NCBI GenBank assembly: GCA_029931535.1
Contig: JAQPZY010001555.1
Location: forward strand, 1,240,001-1,304,000
DNA: 64,000 bases
Direction of reading: 5' to 3'
From: Margaritifera margaritifera
Lineage: Eukaryota; Mollusca; Bivalvia; Unionida; Margaritiferidae
Positions within the stretch are counted from its first letter, which is position 1, and the number at the start of each line of letters is the position of its first letter. A program made the position numbers and the translations under genes. A model generated the notes under the pieces. The model was not told the DNA's origin, searched no databases, and saw only the letters and a program-made list of their open reading frames with translations. Shown one piece after another: positions 33,061-44,270 of the stretch.

Positions 33061-34460
33061 TCACACTTCCCTTCCACTCTATATCTTTAAAGACATTTAA
33101 GATTAAGGGAAGAAACTTGGTATACTTATATATCATCACTAGAAGGTGTCTCCGTAACACATTGGGGGGTCCTGTCTTAAGTTCAAGGTCACAGTTCAGT
33201 ATGGTACTTTTCAATCACACTTTCTCTTCCGTTCTATAACTTTAAAGTTGTTTGAGATCAAGGGATGAAACTTTTTATACTTATACACCATTATTAGAAG
33301 GTGTGTTGCATACCACATGGGGGGAGGCAGTCATCAAGGTTTAGGTCATGGTTCTATTTATTCACATTGGGGATTTGTCTTCAAGGTCATGGCTCTATTT
33401 ATTCACATTGTCATATATCACATTGGGGATTTGTCTTCAAGGTCATGGCTCAATAGTTTACATTTTCCTTCACACTTTTCCTTATGTTCTGTAACTTTAA
33501 AGTCATTTGAGATTAGGGAATGAAACATGGTATACTTGTGCATCATCACTAGAAGGTGTCATGTACCAGATTAGGGTTGCTAACTTCATGGTCAAGGTCA
33601 AGACTTGATATTCTACATTTTCCATCACTTTAACTTCTGCTCTATAATTGTTAAACTGTTTGAGATTAAGGTGTGAAACTTGATATACATTTATATCATC
33701 ACATACCAGATTGGTGGGTCCTACCTTCAAGGTGAAAGTCATGGCTCAGTATTTTAAGTTTCCATCACACTTTCTTTTCAACTCTTTAACTTTAGAGCTG
33801 TTTGAGATTAAGGGATGCAACTTGGTATACATTTGTCACCATTGTCTTATCGTTATGGTCAATGTCGTGTTACATTTTTCTGTTACACTTTCTGTTCCAC
33901 TCCATCATTTTAGAGCCATTTGAGATGAAGGGATAAAACTTGGTATAACTCTATCTCATTACTAAAAGATACGTCACACACCACATTGGTGGGGGGGGGG
34001 CCTAATTTCAAGGTCAGGGTCATCAGTCTAGTTAGGTTACAGTCACAGCTGTCCTTATGCTTTCTAACTTATCAGTTGTTTAAGGTAAATGGAGAGAGCA
34101 TGTATGCTTATAGATTGGCACTAGAAGATGTGTTGCATTGCATGTTTGAGGAATTATTGTCAAGGTCAAGGTCACTGATCAATATTTTAAAGCTTTTCTT
34201 TATATCATAAAATCTGTTTGAGGTACCAGGATGAAAGATGATACACTTGCGCTTCTCAGTTTGATGACATCTCGTGTGTCACAATCAAGATTTTAACCTT
34301 GTTTAACCTTTTCTGCACTTTATCTCTAATATTCCTAAAAAAACTGGGTTTTTTTTTTTATGTCGGCCCAGTTGCTTTACAACTCTGTCTTAAAGGTCAT
34401 AGCTTGATTTCATGATTGTGAATTTTTATAACCTCTCTATGGTAAGCAGGGGACACAAAT
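33060..34460. repeat. Degenerate tandem repeat of about 240 bp with TCAAGGTCA words
   Basis: Five or six diverged units, each with TTTGAGATTAAGGGATGAAACTT, TATAC...CATCA.TAGAAGGTGT, CACATTGGGG and a TCAAGGTCA or close variant. The AAGGTCAAGGTCA phrase is familiar to me from many molluscan genomic repeats. Related phrases also occur at 20085-20400. Non-coding. Confidence 0.75.
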
Positions 34461-36170
34461 TACCTGAATTTGCTTGTTATTATATTTTTCCCAGGTACTT
34501 CATTGGAGCACCACTGTTGCAGACTGAGAGGTTGGAGTGGAGTAACATTATAATATATTGGATAAAGATGTGCCACCTAAAGTCCTAACAATTTACCAAT
34601 TGTGTACTGTCATTTTAATTTTATATTACTATTTAGGGCTAACTATTTAATGGGGTGGGGGAAGTAGGATATTTTTGAGCCAGGATATTTATTTTTGTTA
34701 TACCTCAAGATAATTTTTTTTCTTCAACTAATATAATGGATATCATAATTTCTTTTTGTTTTACATTTGAGCAAGAATATCTTTCTTGAGCTATCTGAGC
34801 GTGGGAATTTTTTTTTTTTTTTTTTTAATCCAGGCCCACCCTTCACTGCCAAAAATGATCAGTCCCTTATGTTCCATAGCTGGCCCTCAACAAAAACAGC
34901 AACCTGTATGGTATTAATTCTTATGTTAATGTGTGCATATATAGGTACATATAGATACACAAAACCCAGGAGTTTGAACAGTCAGATCATGTCATATTTA
35001 CTTGATACACCTGAAATGATCAATTAAAGGACCTATTCATGTGCTGAGAATCTGAGATAATGATGTAATCTTGTACATAGAATTGAAGCAAAAGACATCT
35101 ATTGATGTACTGCTAAGCTTGAAAAATGGACCAAACAGAGAGCACATCCCCTTATACCTTCACATAAAAAGTTGTGCCACACCACACCCTCAAACTGAGT
35201 ATAGGTTCCATCCTAGTGACATGCAAATGACCAATTGTGTTTACTGAATGATTGTGTAGTCTAAAACCCAAGGGTTGGATTAGAGTCAGATCATGAATTA
35301 TTTAGTTGATACACTTGAGATGATCAATTAAGGGACATATTCATGCAATTGTGTGCATAGAATGGAAGAAAAAGACATCCAATGATGTGCTTCCAGGCTT
35401 GAAAAATGGACTCACATAGGTGGCACATATAATTGTTATATTCAACAAAACCAAGACAAGTTTTTTGCGTATTCAGAACTATTTGCCAAATAATTAAATT
35501 TTTACTTAGATGTTTTGAAATATTTTTGTTCACGTTCAGACAAGGTTATATATTGGATGGCCTAGACAACAGTTTGCAGTTCTACCAGTACATTCCAAAG
35601 TAATTGACATGCTCTTCTTTCACTCACTAGACATGTTCATATTATTTAAAGCTTTTTTAAAGTCAACCTTAACATTGCAAGACTTTGGGTATCAATGCTG
35701 TCTTTATAGACATAATGTTAAAAATTGGATATACATAAATATTATATGTTGGCCTTCTAAAATTAAAATATTTATAACTGGTTCCTACTTCATCAATAAC
35801 ATGCAAATTTCAAGATAGATTAAATAGACTTTGAGATACCCGAGAAACATCAGTGATAAAGCACACATGCAGAGCATTGCACAATACAGCTTAAATATAA
35901 GTTGAACAAGGCAGCAAAAAAAGTACCAGAGGACACAGAGATGCAAATAAAAGACACATTTTAACCAATTCATCTACATGTAAGAGAAGCAGAAAATTAA
36001 TTCATGATTACCATGAAACAAATTCAAAGTGGAGAACTTCCTCCTGCAGTCAAATGATTATTCATAGAATGGATTAAAAAGAATCAAAGGATTATGTAAG
36101 TGATGTAGGTAAAAGAATTAAGAAATTATGTAAATGATGTAGGTAAAAGAATTAGGAAATTATGTAAACC
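34461..36170. other. Intergenic DNA including a diverged duplication
   Basis: TCAGATCATG...TTGATACAC.TGA.ATGATCAATTAA and GAAAAAGACATC..TGATGT..T occur in two units (about 34960-35130 and 35270-35425). A run of T lies at 34808-34827. No gene recognised. Confidence 0.5.
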
Positions 36171-36529
36171 AGAAGCAAACAAAGAATGATGTACTGAAAG
36201 AACAGTGGGAAAGTGTTGAAAGCACGAAAGCTCAAGTTATTGGACATCTAACAAGGTTGGAAAGAAATGTTAGTTTGTTTTTTTTTAAGACTATTAAGAC
36301 TTTATGGGAAAATACCATTAGGCTGAAACAACAGTTTAAAGTGTGTAAAGCCACTGCAGTAGGTATGACAGTACCAAATATTGATTTACCTATAGCAAAT
36401 GTTTTCAAAGGTTTAGTAGGTGGTGGTGGAGATGCTGCTCCATCAGGAGCCAAAGATGACTGCAGCACAAAGGCAAAGTTCATGATTTGTTATTGTTGTT
36501 TAAGTGTAAAGTTTACCGATGAGAACTAG
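36158..36529 (+). other. Unrecognised open frame of about 120 codons
   Basis: One frame is open from about 36158 to TGA/TAG at 36527-36529. The first half is charged and helix-like (VLKEQWESVESTKAQVIGHL, then a basic stretch). The second half has a GGGG-D-A-A-P-S-G turn. It is preceded by a 36-bp duplication (AGGTAAAAGAATTA at 36109 and 36142). No ATG precedes it in frame nearby, and no splice sites or polyadenylation signal are obvious. It may be a fragment of a transposon protein or chance. I do not recognise it. Confidence 0.25.
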
Positions 36530-36699
36530 TCTCTATTACTTTATGACCGGATTCCTCTAATATTTCTCTAGGGTCAACAAAAAGCAATCTTGTATATATG
36601 TCTTTTACTAATGTCCAGTATTTAGATTTTTAAAATATAAGTGAAAGTAACTTTTGTTTTGGATATATATATATATATACATACTGTTTTTTCTACATT

Positions 36700-36831
36700 C
36701 AAGTGTAGTTATTTCTCTCTCTCTCTCTCTCATCTAATAATTTCCACCCCTGAAATACCATTTTATCTAATTGGTAATTACACTGGTACATTCAAGTGTA
36801 ATTATTTCTCTCTCTCCAACCCTCCCTCTCT

Positions 36832-36874
<43 letters not shown>

Positions 36875-36966
36875 AATAAGTTCCACCCCTGAAATACCAT
36901 TTTATCTAATTGGTAATTACACTGGTACATTCAAGTGTAATTATTTCTCTCTCTCCCTCCCTCCCT

Positions 36967-37039
<73 letters not shown>

Positions 37040-38014
37040 AATAAGTTCCACCCCTGAAATACCATTTTATCTAATTGGTAATTACACTGGTACATTCAAG
37101 TGTAATTATTTCTCTCTCTTTCTCTCTCTCTCTCATCTAAAAATTTCCACCCCTGAAATACCATTTTATCTAATTGGTAATTACACTGGTACATTCAAGT
37201 GTAATTATTTCTCTCTCTCTCTCTCTCTCATCTAATAATTTCCACCCCTGAAATACCATTTTATCTAATTGTTAATTACACTGGTACATTCAAGTGTAAT
37301 TATTTCTCTCTCTCCCTCCCACCCTCCCTCTCTCTCTCTCTCTCTCTCCCTCTCGTCTAATAAGTTCCACCCCTGAAATACCATTTTATCTAATTGGTAA
37401 TTACACTGGTACATTCAAGTGTAATTATTTCTCTCTCTCTCTCTCTCTCATCTAAAAATTCCACCCCTGAAATACCATTTTATCTAATTGGTAATTACAC
37501 TGGTACATTCAAGTGTAATTATTTCTCTCTCTCTCTCTCATCTAATAATTTCCACCCCTGAAATACTATTTTATCTAATTGGTAATTACACTGGTACATT
37601 CAAGTGTAATTATTTCTCTCTCTCTCTCTCTCATCTAATAATTTCCACCCCTGAAATACCATTTTATCTAATTGTTAATTACACTGGTACATTCAAGTGT
37701 AATTATTTCTCTCTCTCCCTCCCACCCTCCCTCTCTCTCTCTCTCTCTCTCCCTCTCGTCTAATAAGTTCCACCCCTGAAATACCATTTTATCTAATTGG
37801 TAATTACACTGGTACATTCAAGTGTAATTATTTCTCTCTCTCTCTCTCTCATCTAAAAATTCCACCCCTGAAATACCATTTTATCTAATTGGTAATTACA
37901 CTGGTACATTCAAGTGTAATTATTTCTCTCTCTCTCTCTCATCTAATAATTTCCACCCCTGAAATACTATTTTATCTAATTGGTAATTACACTGGTACAT
38001 TTCAAGTGTAATTA

Positions 38015-38064
<50 letters not shown>

Positions 38065-38226
38065 TAATAATTTCCACCCCTGAAATACCATTTTACCTAA
38101 TTGGTAATTACACTGGTACATTAAAGTGTAATTATTTCTCTCTCTCTCTCTCTTCTAATAATTTCCACCCCTGAAATACCATTTTATCTAATTGGTAATT
38201 ACTCTGGTACATTTCAAGTGTAATTA

Positions 38227-38309
<83 letters not shown>

Positions 38310-38365
38310 TAATAACTTCCACCCCTGAAATACCATTTTATCTAATTGGTAATTACACTGGTATT
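36700..38365. repeat. Compound minisatellite: 77-bp core plus variable (CT)n, 15 units
   Basis: Each unit has CATCTAATAATTTCCACCCC, TGAAATACCATTTTATCTAA and TTGGTAATTACACTGGTACA, then TTCAAGTGTAATTATTT and a CT tract of 8 to about 80 bases. TAATTACACT and AAGTGTAATTA form an inverted pair in every unit. The 403-bp block 37271-37673 is repeated immediately to the right with the same unit-specific variants (ATTGTTAATT, CCCTCCCACCC, TAAAAATTCC, ATACTATT). Long + frames across it are by-products. Confidence 0.93.
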
Positions 38366-39100
38366 TTGTTTATAGTTTTTTCCATTTCCTCCATCTTTGT
38401 TTCTTTCCTCTACTGCATTTGTAGCATTTTAAATTTGATTAAATTTTCATCTTTGGATTTTTTAAATTTTACCATATCTGTTCTTATCTTGTATGTTTGC
38501 TTCCTGTGTTAATGATATGAGTGCTTTAAAGCAAAATTGCAAAGAATTGTTTTGTCTTTTTACACTCCTTTAGAATTTTCGTAATTTTGTTCAGATTACA
38601 GCGACTACAAATTCTAAATGTGAAAGAAAAGAGGAGGAAGAATAGTAATAATTTTTACTGGTTCCATGTCATCAAAATTTGAAACATTGATGACTAGTTT
38701 CAAATTTTGCCATACATCATCCACACAGAACTCTTGATTTTCAAGACTATTTTTAAGGCTTCATTTGTATACAGGCCTGTTATAACAACTCTAACAGTTC
38801 AACCTTTGTTTACACATCTTATTGAAAGGTGGTGGTTGTTTCAAGCTTCTTTAGCTGTAACTTTCTGAAGGAGATTATTGACTCGTGTAGAACTTGCATA
38901 TTGTGATTTTGTGGAAGAAGAAAAACAACAATAAAAAAAAAACACAAAAAACAACAGCTACAACAAAATTGATATAGAAAATACTTGCCTGGCCTAATCT
39001 TTATGGGTGCAGAACACTGCCCCCTCGCCCCATCCCTCCCTGCAGACTCGGAGATGCAGAATAGGCCTGATGCACAAAAAACCAACACTTATTTTTGTAT
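38366..39100. other. Intergenic DNA, nothing firm
   Basis: T-rich and A-rich non-coding sequence. A minus frame (38819-39088) contains only low-complexity hydrophobic residues. Confidence 0.5.
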
Positions 39101-40225
39101 AAAAAGTTCGTAAATTATTTGTGTACAAAAAGTTCGTAAATTATTTGTGTATAAAAAGTTTGTAAATTAGAGTTCCTGCACTTAAGCATGTATTTTGTTG
39201 TAGGTGTCCTTTCGGCAAGGGGATTTCCATCTGGAAATGTGATGGGTGCATACAACTAGTTCAATTCAATTCAAACACAAGGGCGAATAACTACGTTCCC
39301 CTACAGCCCCCCCCCCCCCCTATATTTTCGTCAAAAATTCGTGATTTTGAGAAGGAAGCTAAAGGCTTCCTGCACTTTAGCCTGGAATTTATTGGAGTTA
39401 TCCTGCAAGGGAAAATTCCCATGTGGAAATCTGATGGGCGCATACAACTAGATCAATTCAATTAAAATACAAGTGTAGTTAAGCACGACCCCCCCCCCCC
39501 CTAAGAAAACAAACATATTTTGGTTCATCAAAATTTCGACAATTCTTGAGTCGGAAGATATATATTCCTGTACTTGAGCATGCATTTTCTTCGAGTTGTC
39601 CTTTCGGCAAGAAGATTTCCATCTGGAAATGGGATAGTCGCATACAACTAGGTCAACTCAATTTAAATACAAGGGCCGATAGCTACGCCCCCCCCCCAAA
39701 AAAAAAAAAAAAAAAAAAATAACAAACATATTTGTTCATCAGAATGTCGTCGATTTGAGTAGCTTCCTACACTTTAGCATGCATTTTCTTGGAGTTGTCC
39801 TTTCCTCATCCATCTGGAAATGTGGTGTACGTATACAGCTAGTTCAATTCAATTCAATTACAAGGGCGGATAACCACGTCCCCCACCCCACCCCACCCCC
39901 CAAACACACACACACACACATTGCTTTATCAAAACGTCGTAACTTTGAGTAGGAAGCTAAAAGCTTCTTGCACTTGAGCATGCATTTGCTTGGAGTTGTC
40001 CTTTCCACAAAGGAATTTCCATCTGGAAATGTGATGTGCGCATACAACTAATTCATTCAACTCAAATACAAGGGCGGATAAACACGTCACCCCCACCCAC
40101 CCACCCACCCGCATATTTGTTCATCACAAAATCGTCAATTTGAGTAGGACGCTAACAGCTTCCTGCACTTTGGGATGCATTTTCTTAAAGCTCTCCTTTC
40201 CGCAAAGCAATTTCCATCTATATAC
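39090..40225. repeat. Tandem array of about 200 bp, six units, each with a poly-C tract
   Basis: Units share CTTCCTGCACTTGAGCATGC, ATTTTCTTGGAGTTGTCCTT, TTTCCATCTGGAAATGTGAT and GCGCATACAACTAGTTCAAT, then AAGGGCGGATAACTACG and a C-run or CCCA-run. Copies of the CTGCACTT motif fall near 39175, 39370, 39570, 39768, 39968 and 40163. TCCATCTGGA is a short palindrome. Confidence 0.9.
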
Positions 40226-40579
40226 ACGTACTTTTATATTTATTATTTAGGTTTTTATATGTACTACAACAGCAAACCTTTACAATATTGGTAAAAAAAA
40301 GTTATTAAAATTTACTAAAACAAAAGGAATGGCGAAATTTGTCCTGGACAAGATGGAGGTAATTCTGCCAAGTCCTCGTAAGTTCAGTGTACTCTAGTGT
40401 GTGAACTGGTGTCCTCCTAGTGTATGTCATTTAACAGAGGCGTGTAATCCTCCCAGTGTATGTGCAAAAAATATAAATTTAGTCTTTCACAAAATTTTGA
40501 CCCCGGAGACGTGTTCTTATATAAAAGCAAGAAAATCTACTATAAGGGAAGCTGATAAATGCTTTCCTTGCGGTGGACA

Positions 40580-40816
40580 CAGTGACGGTGCGAGGGGGGT
40601 TTGCCCGGGCGCCAGGTAAAGAGGGCACCGTCGGGAGGTTCTTTATTTTCCAGCTTAATTTTTATAGTATTTCACCTTATATTTAGTAGGAGGGGGAAGA
40701 GAGAGAGAGAGAGAGAAGTGGGAGGTTGGCAAATGACATAACTGTTCTCTGTAGCAAAGTAGGGGCGCAGCTAAAGAACATTGCCCCGGGCGCCTCGAAC
40801 CCTCGCGCAGCCACTG
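40580..40816. mobile_element. 237-bp hAT-like MITE with imperfect 8-bp duplication
   Basis: Left end CAGTGACGGTGCGAGG...CCCGGGCGCC; right end GGCGCCTCGAACCCTCGCGC then AGCCACTG, its diverged reverse complement. Flanks are GGTGGACA and AGTGGACC (six of eight identical). A short (GA)n lies inside. GC-rich against the surroundings. Confidence 0.72.
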
Positions 40817-41430
40817 AGTGGACCACCTAATGTATGTGGATTTTCAAGGTCCTCTGCATGTAGGCAATGCTTGTATGTTTGTGTATGTGTATGTCTGTGT
40901 GTGCGAGAAAGAGCAGCGGTGGTGGAGTTGGGGGGAAGGGGCCTTGGAAGTTGTCTGGCTAACATACTCTAAACATCAATATCAGCTTCACTGACGTATG
41001 GATCATGTTGGGTTTGAAGACAACCAACTGTACGAGGGGTATTATTAAAAGTTCTAAATATTAGTGCGCTGAACAACAAACTTAATTATTACTGAACAGT
41101 ACGTTAGTGCATCCCCTCAGTGTATCCCCCCCCCCCCCTGCAAGTCGGCCTTGATAGCAGTCGGAGAGTACCATAAGAGTGCCCCAATTTTACAGTATGC
41201 TTTTTGCTCAGTACAAGACTAACCTTTATTCCCGTACTCAGTATATCCATTTTTTCTCCACAATTTTCCTGGAGCAGTGTAAGACTCGGTTGATTCGGAG
41301 AAGATCATGCCATTCGGACGGGAATATTGTTGGAATATGTCTCTCCCCTCTGATTTCGGATCATCGTGACCCTGGTTCAGTTCAGTGACAACGATTTGAA
41401 TGTCAGGGAAAATATTAGATCTCTCTCTCT

Positions 41431-41433
<3 letters not shown>

Positions 41434-41461
<28 letters not shown>
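41434..41461. repeat. (CA)n microsatellite
   Basis: About 14 CA repeats preceded by CTCTCTCTCTCG. Confidence 0.95.
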
Positions 41462-41466
<5 letters not shown>

Positions 41467-41832
41467 TTATTGGAATATTGACATCGTGTCTTACTTGAAT
41501 ATACAGATCTCACAGTTGTCCAGATACACATTAAATTTTGTTTCGTACCTTATCAATTTCATTCCAATCGAGCTCTGTACCATTTTCCCCATTGCCAGAG
41601 GGAGAGAGAGAGAGAGAGATGAAATTGATGTTAAAGATCTTGCAAAATAACAATGTATTTGATTTGTGTCATTTGTTTGACATTGTCCGCAATTCCAAAT
41701 GGTTCTGAAAGGGCATTTCACTGACGTTTTGTAAACAGTCATTCAGTCATGTTCATTTAACATTGGATTTCTAGAGTTGGGACCTAAAATATAAATATGA
41801 CACAACTGCACAACCATGCTTCTGATTTTCAT

Positions 41833-41839
<7 letters not shown>

Positions 41840-41894
<55 letters not shown>
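41840..41894. repeat. (GA)n microsatellite
   Basis: About 27 uninterrupted GA repeats. Confidence 0.95.
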
Positions 41895-41896
<2 letters not shown>

Positions 41897-42033
41897 CTGG
41901 TCTCATTTCCATAAACGATACCCTGGTCTCATTTCCACTCAATTCCATAAACGATACCTTGGTCTCATTTCCACTCAATTTCTCAAAAAGTTGCCTAATA
42001 TTGAGATTTTGCATAATCTCGGTTATATACTTA

Positions 42034-42067
42034 GTACCATAAGTGAGTCCTACAGGACTCACGGTAC
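42034..42067. repeat. Short palindrome
   Basis: GTACC...GTGAGTCCT / AGGACTCACGGTAC, arms of about 14 bp with a 3-base offset. AACTCACGGTAC recurs at 42402, so it may be an element end. Confidence 0.6.
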
Positions 42068-42338
42068 TAATGGTATTGAAGAATGGGAAAAAGTCTATAA
42101 ATGGGTGAACATTAAAAAAAGTATATATGGGTTTGGCTGGCCAGGATTGGTTGATAATGAAAGTAAAATTTTAGTAAAAAGAATCTTTTGAGAGAATATC
42201 CTAGTTGTAGCTGAGAAGAAAAAAAAAAAGAAAATGTTTTATTGATGGAATTTCAGTTCTTTTATAGATTTGAGTTTGGAAAACTCATTACTGAAATTAG
42301 CACCGGACTCTTTGGTGCGGAATTGAAAATACATGTAT

Positions 42339-42600
42339 CAAACACATGTAGATCCAGAAAATGTCGCGGCTCATATGATTTTCTCTACAGAGAAGCTAGA
42401 ACTCACGGTACTATTCAGCTCCCATTGTAAATCTATGGAAACGCAATGATATTAAAAATTCAAATATCTTTAAATTTCTGAATGCTCATGATGAAACCTA
42501 TATTTATCAGTACAGATATATCCTTCATGCAAGCTTCCCTGTAGAGAAAACCACATGAGCCGCGGCATTTTCTGGATCTACATGTGTTATTGTTGAAGTT
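42339..42600. repeat. Inverted repeat, arms of about 58 bp
   Basis: ACACATGTAGATCCAGAAAA (from 42341) with TGTCGCGGCTCAT...GATTTTCTCTACAG pairs with CTGTAGAGAAAACCACATGA, GCCGCGGCATTTTCTGGATC and TACATGTGT (42540-42590). About 140 bp of AT-rich sequence lies between the arms. A smaller hairpin, AATTTCAGT...ACTGAAATT, lies at 42248-42298. Confidence 0.78.
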
Positions 42601-43054
42601 CCGTTGGGTTTGAAACGCGAAGAAGGTGACAATGTTTTTTGTTTTTAAAATCGGTAGGGTGGTACAAGCTGCCGGGGGATTAGGCGGAAACTATGATGCC
42701 GTTTTCCACTGTGAGTCACGTTGCTGTAAGATGTTCATTAACTGAAGGAATGCGTGTTATGGCGGGAGGTTGATTTGTCCCGTGTGTTATGGCGGGAGGT
42801 TGATTTGTCCCGTCAAAGAACGGATTTTTAGGAGGACTTACTGATTGTGAAAAAGAGAATTATTCATGTGGAGTTATTTTCATAGTATGCATCTTTGTTG
42901 CAATTCACAAATGTTAATGATAGGATTTTCCACAATTTTTTTTCTTCTGTCCATATGGGAATCAATGTTGATACGTGTAAACAAATGTTGTGGTCATGAC
43001 ATATGCGTTCTCTCGAGAACTGGTAGTATATGACTGCATCAGATGAAAGGAGCG

Positions 43055-43742
43055 TCAAAAGAAGGTTCATTGGTTCGAAGGTACTATAGTCGGAAAGTAA
43101 GGTTCACTGGTCTGAAGGTTCATTAGTCCAGAGGAAAGGATCAACAAATTTAATCTGTTTACTGGAATTAGTGATTTTCATAATATGTTTTCGACTGAGT
43201 TGTAACACTGTGCATTTTGCAACCAGAATTAAAAAAAAAAAACACATATAAGTTTTGATGTAAAAGAATTTGTGAATGATTTGCAAACTGCTCCGTTTCC
43301 TTTCGTGTCAACAAGTAATGATTTACAATCTGTCAACTCTATGCAAACTTTGAAAAAGTTCTTTTGACTGTCATATAGACAAACATGCTACAATAAAAAA
43401 TATACATATCCATTTAGGAAACGGCCGTCAAACACTTTACACTGCAACTCGACCGACTACCACAAACCTTGAATGTTTTCACTGCCAGATACATTGTTTT
43501 AAAATAGATATTCACTACCATCTTACAGTTTTTATCACCTTTCGCTACTTTAACCACTGCTAGCACCAACAGAGACATGGATGGACATCCACTGATGAAA
43601 AGTTGTAGGCGTATTTTTCGATTTTTTTTCTGACGAAAAAGCGCGCCGGGAAGGGGAAGGGACTCACGGGGTCAAGATTTGGGGGACATAGGACGAAATA
43701 TTGCTGGAAACTCGCGAGTCCGCGCTCTATGTGCAACACTGT

Positions 43743-43794
<52 letters not shown>

Positions 43795-44270
43795 CTGCGA
43801 TATATTGTTTGGACTTAAGTAGTACTATTGCGTGTTTAGTAAGGATATTGTTATTAATTCATTTACTGATTGATCTCTTTTCAAGTTCGTCGCAATATGA
43901 TCTGACGAAAGTAAAAATAGCTCTGCAAACTCGATGATCTGCAAAACGTTTCTGAAAGCTTTTTGAAAGACTGATATCCTTTTCTATCAGTTGCGAATAC
44001 GCTAAAACTCAGTAATTTACTTAAAGTTTAAAGAAAGCCTTCGGACTATTGAACCGTGTGACAAATGAACCATATACCAAATATATTCGTACTAACGAAC
44101 ATTTAGATCAGTGAACCTTCGGACTATTGACCCTAACATTTTTCAAACTAGCGAACCTTCAGACCATTTGACCTCTGGACTAATATGTTCTGACAAAAGA
44201 GCCCTAAGAGCAATAAATTTCGCACTAATGAACCTTCAGACCATTGAACTTTCGGAACAATGGGCAGTTA
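43055..44270. mobile_element. Putative DNA element with inverted tandem GGTTCATTAGTCC-type termini
   Basis: The left flank (43061-43135) has repeated GGTTCA(C/T)T(G/A)GTC.GAAGG words. The right flank (44036-44260) has the reverse complement GAACCTTC(G/A)GACTATTGA words repeated five or more times. The interior of about 0.9 kb carries (TCTA)n, a CG-rich stretch (GCGCGCCGGG at 43643) and a 72-bp module also found at 51094. No transposase seen. Confidence 0.55.
43743..43793. repeat. (TCTA)n microsatellite
   Basis: About 12 tetranucleotide repeats. Confidence 0.95.

Larger units (their letters stand above)
40817..42030. other. Intergenic DNA with microsatellites
   Basis: Contains (CA)n at about 41434-41461, short (GA)n at 41602-41619, poly-C at about 41128-41140, and (GA)n at 41840-41894. 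A twice-repeated GATACC(C/T)TGGTCTCATTTCC follows the last (41918-41970). No gene seen. Confidence 0.55.

Noticed and set aside
36700..38365. Repeat-spacer array resembling CRISPR
   Set aside because: The variable parts are only (CT)n tracts of different length, and the core is 77 bp.
36641..38512. Ser/Leu-rich frames of up to 154 codons
   Set aside because: They translate CT tracts and the invariant 77-bp core of a tandem repeat.
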